Shown: one piece after another, positions 23,804 to 31,738 of the stretch
How the letters are laid out: each line of letters opens with the position of its first letter
Position numbering within the stretch: the stretch's first letter is position 1
From: Flagellimonas sp947499585
GTDB lineage: Bacteria > Bacteroidota > Bacteroidia > Flavobacteriales > Flavobacteriaceae
Reading direction: 5' to 3'
Length of the DNA: 64,000 nt
Assembly: GCF_044596045.1 (NCBI RefSeq)
Contig: NZ_CP138995.1
Location: 1,860,001-1,924,000 of the forward strand
Translations under genes and position numbers: made by a program
The notes under the pieces: model-generated
What the model saw: the letters and a program-made list of their open reading frames with translations, nothing else
What the model was told of the DNA's origin: nothing
Database searches by the model: none

Positions 23804-24997
23804 ATGAATCTTCACGAATATCAAGGGAAAGAAATTTTAGCAAGTTTTGGAGTTAGAATCCAACGCGGATTAGTTGCTCGCAATGCTAAAGAAGCAGTGG
23901 ATGCTGCCAAACGACTTACACAAGAAACAGGTACAGGATGGCATGTGATAAAAGCACAGGTCCATGCAGGTGGTCGAGGTAAAGGTGGCGGAGTAAAATT
24001 GGCCAAAAACTTGAAAGAAGTAGAAGAAATAGCAGGAAGTATAATAGGAATGAACCTAATCACTCCTCAGACTTCTGCAGAAGGTAAAAAAGTACACCAA
24101 GTGCTTGTTGCTGAGGATGTTTATTACCCTGGGGATAGTGAGACCAATGAATTTTACATGTCGGTCTTATTAAATAGGGCCACTGGCAGAAATATGGTTA
24201 TGTATTCCACAGAAGGAGGGATGGATATTGAGGAAGTTGCGGAAAAGACCCCACATTTAATTTTTACCGAAGAGATTGACCCGGCAACAGGATTAATGCC
24301 TTTTCAAGCCCGTAAAATTGCTTTTAATCTCGGACTATCCGGTATGGCTTTCAAAGAAATGACAAAGTTTGTTTCGTCATTGTATAAGGCATATGTTGAA
24401 AGTGATTCAAGTATGTTCGAAATCAACCCTGTTTTAAAGACATCAGATGATAAAATAATGGCTGTGGATGCTAAGGTGTCCATAGATGACAATGCGTTAT
24501 ACAGAAGAAAGAACTATGCTGAAATGCGCGACTTACGTGAAGAAAATCCAATTGAGGTTGAAGCACGCGAAGTAGGGTTGAACTATGTTGATTTGGATGG
24601 AAATGTAGGGTGCATGGTGAATGGAGCCGGACTTGCAATGGCAACGATGGATTTGATAAAAATGGCAGGCGGTGAACCGGCTAACTTTTTAGATGTTGGA
24701 GGTACTGCAGATGCTAAAAGGGTAGAGGAGGCTTTCCGAATCATTTTAAAAGACCCTAATGTAAAAGCAATCCTTATTAATATTTTTGGTGGTATTGTGC
24801 GTTGTGACCGTGTAGCACAGGGTGTTGTAGATGCCTATAAAAATATGGGAGATGCTATTAAAGTACCAATCATAGTTAGGTTACAAGGAACAAATGCTGA
24901 ATTGGCCAAAGAAATTATAGACAATTCTGGATTGGCCGTACATTCCGCTGTTCAGTTTCAAGAAGCGGCTGATAAGGTCAAAGAAGTATTAGGGTAA
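23804..24997 (+). CDS. sucC: Succinyl-CoA synthetase beta subunit
   Basis: Nucleotide-binding subunit of the TCA-cycle enzyme that makes succinate and ATP (or GTP) from succinyl-CoA. The 397-aa protein has the ATP-grasp N-terminus MNLHEYQGKEILASFGV, the KAQVHAGGRGKGGGVKLA loop, FEINPVLKT, and the C-terminal CoA-ligase domain with VNGAGLAMATMDLI, ANFLDVGGTAD and NIFGGIVRCD. The alpha subunit (sucD) is not adjacent, which is usual in Flavobacteriaceae. A strong terminator follows. Confidence 0.96.
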   Translation: MNLHEYQGKEILASFGVRIQRGLVARNAKEAVDAAKRLTQETGTGWHVIKAQVHAGGRGKGGGVKLAKNLKEVEEIAGSIIGMNLITPQTSAEGKKVHQVLVAEDVYYPGDSETNEFYMSVLLNRATGRNMVMYSTEGGMDIEEVAEKTPHLIFTEEIDPATGLMPFQARKIAFNLGLSGMAFKEMTKFVSSLYKAYVESDSSMFEINPVLKTSDDKIMAVDAKVSIDDNALYRRKNYAEMRDLREENPIEVEAREVGLNYVDLDGNVGCMVNGAGLAMATMDLIKMAGGEPANFLDVGGTADAKRVEEAFRIILKDPNVKAILINIFGGIVRCDRVAQGVVDAYKNMGDAIKVPIIVRLQGTNAELAKEIIDNSGLAVHSAVQFQEAADKVKEVLG

Positions 24998-25019
24998 CTT
25001 TTCTATCTTAAAAAATATA

Positions 25020-25050
25020 GGGCAACGTTGAGTAAACGTTGCCCTTTTTT
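25020..25050 (+). terminator. Terminator of sucC
   Basis: Perfect 10-bp stem GGGCAACGTT (25020-25029) / AACGTTGCCC (25035-25044), 5-nt loop, then TTTTTT. Confidence 0.92.
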
Positions 25051-25140
25051 GTTTTACCTCAATTCCTACAAATGAATTCTCTTTCAAATGCAAATTGAAT
25101 TATGAAGAATGAGAACTTAATAGTGCAGTTAAGGGTAAAA

Positions 25141-25227
25141 GATATAGGGTTCCAGTGAGAGTAATTGCCTAATTCTCTGTAATCAATTAAGTTAACTGGT
25201 TCGATTCTGGGGCAATTCAGGGTTTTT
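25141..25227 (+). other. Structured intergenic segment of unknown function
   Basis: Within the 292-nt gap after sucC, no gene is seen, but two inverted repeats interleave: CCAGT (25152-25156) with ACTGG (25195-25199), and AATTGCC (25163-25169) with GGCAATT (25211-25217), followed by GGGTTTTTT. The order permits either a pseudoknot or two alternative folds, the second resembling a terminator. The middle has a loose resemblance to a tRNA 3' half (TGTAATCA, then GGTTCGATTC) but does not fold as a tRNA. It could be a small RNA, leader or decayed sequence. Confidence 0.25.
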
Positions 25228-25289
25228 TATGCACTAAAGTTGGTTGTTTTGGAGTTATCTTATATGAACCAAGCCTCAAAACCAGCGTA

Positions 25290-25691
25290 ATGGGTACTCA
25301 AAAAGAAAAATTAAGCATTCTTTCAGAAATGATTGCCTTTGCCAGGGTGGATTATTCACTTAAAGAATCTGAGTACCATTTTTTACTTGGGGTAGCTTCT
25401 AATTTAGGTGTTGCTAAGGAAATATTTGATGAGCTCCTAAAGCAGAAATCCCCAAAAGTAGTCCTAAAGTCCCAAGCAGAGCGCATTGTTCAGTTTAATA
25501 GATTGTTGCTTTTAATGAATATAGATCAAGAGCAGCATGAAAAAGAAATACATACACTACATAATATAGGTCTTGCCATGGGGCTTCCCCCATCTGCGAT
25601 TGGGCAAGTTTTGGAGGTGATGCACAAATACCCAGATAAGGTTGTTCCACCAGATGTACTCATTAATATTTTTAAAGCTCATTACAACTAA
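25290..25691 (+). CDS. TerB-like helical protein
   Basis: A 133-aa, mostly helical cytosolic protein resembling the TerB (tellurite-resistance-like) fold: MIAFARVDYSLKESEYHFL, then LLLMNIDQEQHEKEIHTLHNIG and GLPPSAIGQVLEVMHKYPD. The acidic positions that bind metal in TerB are only partly present. I recall close relatives in Flavobacteriaceae being named 'excinuclease ABC subunit B' in databases, which this protein clearly is not; the true uvrB is at 27916-29901. The role is unknown. It stands 116 nt before hsp20. Confidence 0.7.
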   Translation: MGTQKEKLSILSEMIAFARVDYSLKESEYHFLLGVASNLGVAKEIFDELLKQKSPKVVLKSQAERIVQFNRLLLLMNIDQEQHEKEIHTLHNIGLAMGLPPSAIGQVLEVMHKYPDKVVPPDVLINIFKAHYN

Positions 25692-25722
25692 GGACATTAT
25701 GTCAGTATCATTTGTTGATAAA

Positions 25723-25747
25723 ATGTCAAATTGACATGATATTTGCA
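25723..25747 (+). promoter_or_regulatory. Palindrome and sigma-54-like element before hsp20
   Basis: The 15-bp palindrome ATGTCAA-A-TTGACAT (25723-25737) overlaps TTGACATGATATTTGCA (25731-25747), which has the -24/-12 spacing of a sigma-54 promoter (TTGGCACG-N4-TTGCA) but with GA in place of the nearly invariant GG and T for C. It is a likely operator or promoter of the heat-shock gene; the exact sigma factor is uncertain. Confidence 0.4.
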
Positions 25748-25807
25748 ATGGTATAAGATTTGACTATAGTTGGTTGATTTGAATGTTTAATATAAAAATG
25801 AATCAAC

Positions 25808-26233
25808 ATGAGTATAGTAAAAAGAAATAGCTTGTTTTTTCCATCTTTAATGAATGACTTGGTAAGACCAGATTGGTTTGGAGGTATGGAAAATTTGAAT
25901 ACTAATTTACCAGCTGTCAATATAAAAAACAACACGGAGAATTTTGAACTGGAATTAGCTGTTCCAGGAGGTAAAAAAGACGATTTTAAAATTGAAGTGG
26001 ATAATGATGTTTTGACCATTTCCAATGAAGTGAAATCAGAAAATGAAGAAACCAAGGAAAATTATTCACGAAGAGAGTTCTCATATTCATCCTTTAAAAG
26101 AGTTTTTACACTACCAGAAACAGTGGACGGTACTAAAATTGACGCTGCCTACGAAAATGGAATTTTAAAGTTGACTTTGCCTAAAAAAGAAGAAGCTTTG
26201 CCAAGACCCAAACGATTTATTACAATCGGGTAA
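25808..26233 (+). CDS. Small heat-shock protein, Hsp20/alpha-crystallin family
   Basis: ATP-independent chaperone of 141 aa that holds unfolded proteins in the cytosol. The alpha-crystallin domain spans about residues 33-130, with FELELAVPGGKKDDFKIEVD, the strand EFSYSSFKRVFTLPETVDG and the conserved A-x-x-x-N-G-I-L-x-L-x-x-P near the end (AAYENGILKLTLPKKE). The start of the fold is preceded by a short hydrophobic N-terminal arm (NSLFFPSLMNDLV). The gene is followed by two hairpins and preceded by a palindrome that may control heat induction. Confidence 0.93.
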   Translation: MSIVKRNSLFFPSLMNDLVRPDWFGGMENLNTNLPAVNIKNNTENFELELAVPGGKKDDFKIEVDNDVLTISNEVKSENEETKENYSRREFSYSSFKRVFTLPETVDGTKIDAAYENGILKLTLPKKEEALPRPKRFITIG

Positions 26234-26303
26234 GTCTAAGGATAATATTAAAAGAGCACCTAACTAGGTGTTTCATGATGGTTGGTTTAGTTGGTTAGTT
26301 TGG

Positions 26304-26348
26304 AAGCGCGTTCCTGAACATTTTGTTCTGGGAGCGCGCTTTCTTTTT
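26304..26348 (+). terminator. Terminator of hsp20
   Basis: AAGCGCG (26304-26310) pairs with CGCGCTT (26335-26341); the stem extends imperfectly inwards (TTCCTGAAC / GTTCTGGGA) and is followed by TCTTTTTT. A smaller hairpin CACCT-AACT-AGGTG lies at 26257-26270, and a GG-rich stretch (26280-26303) sits between the two. Confidence 0.75.
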
Positions 26349-26383
26349 TAACCTTAACAATAAAGAATGCAAAAAGAACTGTG

Positions 26384-27919
26384 TTATTCCATTTGTTCAT
26401 CAAGAACAGCGATACAGGACATAATGCCTTCTAAAAAGTTTCCAATTCTCAGATTCTCGTTTGGCGCATGAATGCTGTTGTCCGGATTAGGTATTCGCAA
26501 GGCTACGGCGGGCACGCCAAGTGTGTTTATAAAAGGACCAATAGGTTGTGACCCTCCCGTTGTTCTCATATTGATGTACTTATCATCAAACAATCTAGTC
26601 ATTGCTCTATTCAGCATCTTACCCAGAGATGAATCAAATGACGTACGAAATGGACTGGAACCAATACGGTAATTAAAGGATGCCAATTTTTTATGTTTGG
26701 CTCGTTCTTCATCCGTTGGGATAGAGTCTACAAGATGAAAGCCATGTTCAACAATATATGTCTTAAGAGACTCCATTAGTTTTTTTCCATCTGACTCTGG
26801 AACCAACCGCATATCTATTTCAGCCACAACTTCTGATGGAATGAGTGTTCGCACTTTCGGGCCGACCCAGGCGGCGTTTAATCCTCTTATGTTTAAAGAT
26901 GGATATTGAAGCGATTCTTGATAGGTCTCTCCAACCATATCCGGCTTGGAAATTCCAAGAGCGGTTTTAATTACTTCCATATCTTCCGGAACTTGATTCA
27001 GCCTTTCCTTTTCAATGGCACTTAATTGAATACCATCATAAAATCCTGGAATCATAACTTTTCCTTCTTCATTTTTTAAGGAACCCAATAAGCGGGCTGT
27101 CTCAAAAACTGGATTTGGGGCAAAGTTTCCATATTGACCACTGTGCAAAGACCTTCTAGCACCAAAAACTTTTAGCGTAGCAGTTGCAATTCCACGGGCG
27201 CCATATGTAAGAGTAGGTAAGTTGGATAGATGTCTGGTGCCGTCCATGATCAGTATGGCGTCAGCTTTAAGAAGTGTGCTGTAACTTTTGACCAATCCTG
27301 GGAGGTCCGGTGAACCAAGTTCTTCTTGAAAATCCATGATGACCTTAATATTGTATTTTGGTGTCTTGCCCATTTTTCCCAAAACTCGCAGCGCTGAAAT
27401 AAAGGCCATGGCAGGTCCCTTGGAATCTGATGCTGAGCGTGCAAATATTCTCCAATCCTTATCAAGGTCTTCCTTGTTTTCTACTTTAGGGACAATTACC
27501 CAGTTGTCACCAACTTTTTTCTTGATTACTGGTAGATAGGGGTTAGGTTGATCCCATGCCGAAGTATCAACTGGCTGACCATCAATCTGTAAATAAAACA
27601 ACATGGTCTTTGCCTTTTTTTTATATGTTTTTTCTGCAAAAAGGAGTGGGGCGCCCGTAGTTTCCAATCTTTGGGTTTTAAATCCCAAATCAGAGAAAAT
27701 GACTGTACATCTGTCTAAGTTTTGCTCAATGTGGTCAGTATAGTTACCATCATTGGGAATTAGTAAAAACTCAAATAAGTCTTTCACGGCATCTGGCAAT
27801 GCATCTTCAGCAGCGGTTTCAATCTGTTTTTTGCTTAGACTTTGTGCTTGGGTTGCAAATACAAATAACACATTGACGAAAACGAGTAAATAACGATTTG
27901 GTAAAAGGTTTTTTATCAT
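26384..27919 (-). CDS. Exported M20-family metallohydrolase with altered zinc ligand
   Basis: A 511-aa M20/M25/M40-type peptidase with a signal peptide (to about residue 26, FATQAQ). The family order is kept: ASDSKGPAMAFISAL with the bridging Asp, IMDFQEELGSPD with the Glu pair, a dimerisation domain with RSLHSGQYGNFAPNP, and the C-terminal NSIHAPNENLR His. However the first metal motif, normally H-x-D, reads YLQIDGQPVD: Gln111 takes the place of the His. It may bind zinc differently or be inactive. Its start overlaps the uvrB stop by 4 bp (ATGA), so the two genes are coupled. Confidence 0.85.
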   Translation of the reverse strand: MIKNLLPNRYLLVFVNVLFVFATQAQSLSKKQIETAAEDALPDAVKDLFEFLLIPNDGNYTDHIEQNLDRCTVIFSDLGFKTQRLETTGAPLLFAEKTYKKKAKTMLFYLQIDGQPVDTSAWDQPNPYLPVIKKKVGDNWVIVPKVENKEDLDKDWRIFARSASDSKGPAMAFISALRVLGKMGKTPKYNIKVIMDFQEELGSPDLPGLVKSYSTLLKADAILIMDGTRHLSNLPTLTYGARGIATATLKVFGARRSLHSGQYGNFAPNPVFETARLLGSLKNEEGKVMIPGFYDGIQLSAIEKERLNQVPEDMEVIKTALGISKPDMVGETYQESLQYPSLNIRGLNAAWVGPKVRTLIPSEVVAEIDMRLVPESDGKKLMESLKTYIVEHGFHLVDSIPTDEERAKHKKLASFNYRIGSSPFRTSFDSSLGKMLNRAMTRLFDDKYINMRTTGGSQPIGPFINTLGVPAVALRIPNPDNSIHAPNENLRIGNFLEGIMSCIAVLDEQME

Positions 27920-29901
27920 GATTCTTGCAATATTTTGATTTCATCCCTTAGTTTGGCAGCTTCCATGAAGTTTAATTCCTTGGCCGCTTTTTCCATTTCT
28001 TTGCGTTTTCCCCGTATCATTTTTTCCTTTTGATCCTGGGTAAGATATTCCAAGTCTGGTTCGGCGGCACGTAATTCTTCTTTTTGGAAATGGTAAGTAG
28101 AAACAGAATTTTTTACCAAAGCGCTGTCCAAATTTTTGTTTAATGCTCTGGGTATAATATTATTTTCGGTATTATAAGCCATTTGTTTCTCTCTTCTGTA
28201 GTTGGTCTCATCTATGGTTTTCTGCATACTGGCTGTTATAGTGTCAGCATACATAATGGCTTTGCCATTTAAGTTACGCGCAGCGCGACCAACAGTTTGA
28301 GTTAAGGAGCGGTTGCTACGTAAAAACCCCTCTTTGTCCGCATCCAAAATGGCCACTAGTGATACTTCAGGTAGATCCAGTCCCTCTCTTAAAAGGTTTA
28401 CCCCGATTAAAACATCAAAAATTCCTTTTCTTAAATCTTGCATAATCTCAACACGTTCAAGAGTGTCTACATCACTATGAATATAGCGACACCTGACATC
28501 AATTCTTGTCAGGTATTTTGCCAATTCTTCAGCCATACGTTTGGTCAAAGTGGTTACCAAGGTACGCTCATCTTTATCAACACGTTGTTGAATTTCTTCA
28601 ACTAAATCATCAATTTGATTTAAGCTGGGCCGTACCTCAATGATTGGATCCAGTAAACCTGTGGGTCTTATTACCTGCTCTACATAAACCCCTTGACTTA
28701 ATTGCAGTTCATAATCAGCTGGCGTAGCACTTACATAGATTACCTGATTTTGTAATGCTTCAAATTCTTCGAACTTAAGAGGTCTGTTATCCATTGCAGC
28801 GGGAAGACGGAAACCATATTCCACTAGGTTTTCCTTTCTAGAACGGTCACCCCCGTACATGGCATGAACTTGCGGAAGCGTTACATGGCTTTCGTCAATG
28901 ATCATTAGAAAATCATCAGGAAAATAATCCAATAAGCAAAAAGGCCTTGTGCCAGGTTCTCTGCCATCCAGATATCTAGAGTAGTTTTCAATCCCAGAGC
29001 AATACCCGAGTTCTCTTATCATTTCTAAATCAAAATTGGTTCTTTCTTCCAAACGTTTCGCTTCAAGAGGTCTGCCTATTTCCTTGAAATAATCTATTTG
29101 CTTTACTAAATCATCCTGAATTAAATGAATAGCATTCTGAAGAATATCTGGAGAGGTAACAAACATATTTGCGGGATAGATATTCAGTGAATCATAAACC
29201 TCGATTACATTATTGTTAAAAGGATCTAACGCTTCAATTTCTTCAATTTCATCGCCAAAAAAGTGAATTCTAAACGCATGATCTGCATAACCTGGAAATA
29301 CATCCACTACATCTCCCTTAACTCTAAAATTCCCATTTCTAAAATCGGCAGTAGTTCTAGAATATAGACTTTGTACCAATTGCTTAAGAAATTTTGTTCT
29401 TGAGATTACTTGATCTTTATGGATAGATATTACGTTCTTTTGAAATTCAACCGGGTTTCCTATACCGTATAAACAAGATACAGATGCTACAACGAGTACA
29501 TCTCTTCGACCTGACAATAGTGAGGATGTAGCGCTTAATCTGAGTTTTTCAATGTCTTCGTTGATGGAAAGATCTTTTTCAATATAGAGCCCACTTGTTG
29601 GAATGTATGCTTCAGGTTGATAATAATCATAGTAAGAAACAAAGTATTCGATGGCATTGTTTGGAAAAAACTGTTTGAACTCTGAATATAATTGAGCGGC
29701 CAAAGTTTTGTTATGTGCAAGGACAAGGGTCGGACGTTGCGTTTCTTCCACCACATTGGCAACAGTAAATGTTTTTCCAGAACCGGTTACACCAAGTAAT
29801 GTTTGATGTGTCTCTTTTTCGGCAATACCATTAACTAATTGTTTTATGGCTTGGGGTTGGTCACCAGTTGGGCTAAATTCTGATACTACTTGAAACTTCA
29901 T
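27916..29901 (-). CDS. uvrB: Excinuclease ABC subunit B
   Basis: DNA-damage-verifying helicase-like subunit of UvrABC nucleotide excision repair. The 661-aa protein is full length: N-terminal FSPTGDQPQAIKQLV, Walker A GVTGSGKTFTVA, the beta-hairpin region FVSYYDYYQPEAYIPTSG, DEAD-like box IDESH, helicase motif VI (QTVGRAARNLNGKAIMYAD) and the C-terminal UVR motif that contacts UvrC (MEKAAKELNFMEAAKLRDEI). It heads a two-gene transcript with the M20 hydrolase. Confidence 0.97.
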   Translation of the reverse strand: MKFQVVSEFSPTGDQPQAIKQLVNGIAEKETHQTLLGVTGSGKTFTVANVVEETQRPTLVLAHNKTLAAQLYSEFKQFFPNNAIEYFVSYYDYYQPEAYIPTSGLYIEKDLSINEDIEKLRLSATSSLLSGRRDVLVVASVSCLYGIGNPVEFQKNVISIHKDQVISRTKFLKQLVQSLYSRTTADFRNGNFRVKGDVVDVFPGYADHAFRIHFFGDEIEEIEALDPFNNNVIEVYDSLNIYPANMFVTSPDILQNAIHLIQDDLVKQIDYFKEIGRPLEAKRLEERTNFDLEMIRELGYCSGIENYSRYLDGREPGTRPFCLLDYFPDDFLMIIDESHVTLPQVHAMYGGDRSRKENLVEYGFRLPAAMDNRPLKFEEFEALQNQVIYVSATPADYELQLSQGVYVEQVIRPTGLLDPIIEVRPSLNQIDDLVEEIQQRVDKDERTLVTTLTKRMAEELAKYLTRIDVRCRYIHSDVDTLERVEIMQDLRKGIFDVLIGVNLLREGLDLPEVSLVAILDADKEGFLRSNRSLTQTVGRAARNLNGKAIMYADTITASMQKTIDETNYRREKQMAYNTENNIIPRALNKNLDSALVKNSVSTYHFQKEELRAAEPDLEYLTQDQKEKMIRGKRKEMEKAAKELNFMEAAKLRDEIKILQES

Positions 29902-29944
29902 CGTTTAAAATTACGAAGCAAAAAAGTACTTAGAAAGAAAAATG

Positions 29945-31690
29945 TTACCGTCTTAACGCAAAATGACCTTTAAATTCTCGATTGTCAATTCCTATTGCCC
30001 GATACCAGTAGTCATTTGAAGGTAAAGGACGCCCATTGAATAAACCGTTCCATCCAATAGAATCTGCTCCAATTTGAGAAAGTAGCCTTCCGTACCTATC
30101 AAATATTGAAATTGATAAAATCTCAAAATCTTCAGCATTTGGAGGAGGTATAAATTGCCAGAAATCATTAAACCCATCACCATTTGGTGTAAAGAATTTT
30201 GGAAAGCCTTCAGAAATAAGATCTTGCTCTACGTCTTGAGCAAGAATACAACCGTCCTCGTTTTTATCCCTTACATACACTGTATTATCACCTAAAGGAA
30301 CATTAGTGAATACGTTGCTGTCTTGATATGGGCCATTGATGTCATTTAAAGCAAAATCATACTGGCTACTGCCAGAAACGTTTACCGTTAACCTCAGATT
30401 ATCACCATCTCTTTCTACACCTATTGAGCTTATGTTAGGACCAGGGATTACTTCAACAGTAAACACTTGGGAAGTGGTACAGGGAATATTATTTCCGTTT
30501 GGGTCAGCAAAATTTGTAACATCTAACCTATACAATCCTCCTTCTGATATTTCGGCTTCTGATGTTTCCGACAATAATTCTATTTCTGTTCCTCTGGAGG
30601 TAACGTTTGCCCATCTATACGTTTCAGCGACTACACTTGTTGATAAAGTGATGGGTTCTGAGTTTTCACATAAAGTAAAATTTACTGGAAAGTCAAGTTC
30701 AGGAAATAAGGTTACAAATTCACCATTTGAAGGATCTAGAAAAGGACCGCAGCCCACTGCGGTGGAAAAACTTTCTTGTATACAACCAGTAGCTTCTACT
30801 AGTTCATTGAAGGGTACAATGGTCATAAACAGTAAAGCATTGGGCTCAAAGTCAATAACGAATGTCCTTGCAGATCTAAAGATTCTATCCTTTACAATTT
30901 CATTTCCAAAAGGCGTGGTGCCAATGGTAACCTTATAACCCGTAGCTCCGGGAACTTCTTCCCATTCCAATAATGGTGTTAGCGGTACGTTCGTGCCTCC
31001 GTCAAGAGGCGATATTAATCTTGTACAGTTTAAACTCTGTGCTATATCTGCGGTAAAAAAGGACTCCACAGCACAGTTCTGTGCCTCTCCGTTCTCATTT
31101 ACTGGAGTAACTGAGACAAATATTTCAGTGTTAATAGGCAAATCTTGGGGTGGATTAAATGTCAACACATTACCAACGTTTGTTCTTCCAAAAATATCTG
31201 TTCCCCCAGGTGTGGTGCCAATACTCAAAATATAAGACAAAGCGCCAGGAGAGTATTTCCAATTGATGTTTGAACGTAAGTTAATATCTGTGTCCCCATT
31301 TGCTGGATTGCGAATATTTGTACAATTTGGTGGAGTAATTACATCTTCGGTTCTAAACGAAATGCTTGGGCAAACGATATTTTGATTTTGATTGCTGAAG
31401 AAAAACAGTGTGATTGTAACAAAGATTTCGGTATTATCCGGTAGTCCAAATGGAGGAGTATAAGACGTATTTGTTCCAACGGCAAATTCACTTATTATAT
31501 CCCTACCTCCTGGGGTTGTACCAATTGAAATATTATAACTTGGAACACCTATAATTTCTTGCCAAGTTATTGTAGTTCCCACAGAAACATTGGTAGCTCC
31601 TGCAACAGGATTTAACAATCTTGGGCATGTTTGGGAAACAACCAAAAGAGGGGCCAATAAAAGCCCTATGGACAGCAATTTTTTTAACAT
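29945..31690 (-). CDS. T9SS cargo protein with three FN3-like repeats
   Basis: A secreted or surface protein of 581 aa. Signal peptide about residues 1-20, then three repeats of some 95 aa (about 21-116, 119-216, 219-312). Each opens with Cys-x-x-(I/L)-x-x-P and contains YxxSIGTTPGG or YKVTIGTTPFG, an FN3-like pattern. A PKD- or Ig-like part follows. The last 86 residues, from FPKFFTPNGDGFNDFW, are the gliding-motility-associated (type B) sorting domain that directs export by the type IX system. The ligand is unknown; adhesion is a fair guess. It lies next to a second T9SS type B protein in the same direction. Confidence 0.88.
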   Translation of the reverse strand: MLKKLLSIGLLLAPLLVVSQTCPRLLNPVAGATNVSVGTTITWQEIIGVPSYNISIGTTPGGRDIISEFAVGTNTSYTPPFGLPDNTEIFVTITLFFFSNQNQNIVCPSISFRTEDVITPPNCTNIRNPANGDTDINLRSNINWKYSPGALSYILSIGTTPGGTDIFGRTNVGNVLTFNPPQDLPINTEIFVSVTPVNENGEAQNCAVESFFTADIAQSLNCTRLISPLDGGTNVPLTPLLEWEEVPGATGYKVTIGTTPFGNEIVKDRIFRSARTFVIDFEPNALLFMTIVPFNELVEATGCIQESFSTAVGCGPFLDPSNGEFVTLFPELDFPVNFTLCENSEPITLSTSVVAETYRWANVTSRGTEIELLSETSEAEISEGGLYRLDVTNFADPNGNNIPCTTSQVFTVEVIPGPNISSIGVERDGDNLRLTVNVSGSSQYDFALNDINGPYQDSNVFTNVPLGDNTVYVRDKNEDGCILAQDVEQDLISEGFPKFFTPNGDGFNDFWQFIPPPNAEDFEILSISIFDRYGRLLSQIGADSIGWNGLFNGRPLPSNDYWYRAIGIDNREFKGHFALRR

Positions 31691-31738
31691 TTGATAAAAA
31701 TCAAATTCTTGTAACTAAATCATTTCTTTTTTCATAAA

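Noticed and set aside
25180..25225. tRNA-like sequence (TGTAATCA, then GGTTCGATTC)
   Set aside because: The T-stem bases do not pair and no acceptor stem exists; kept only as part of the structured-gap finding.
26280..26303. GG-rich stretch downstream of hsp20 that could form a two-tier G-quadruplex
   Set aside because: Only two-base G runs with loops up to six bases; too weak to claim without data.
30336..30938. A 200-codon plus-strand open frame inside the T9SS cargo gene
   Set aside because: Antisense to a clear gene with signal peptide and sorting domain; its composition is that of a shadow frame.
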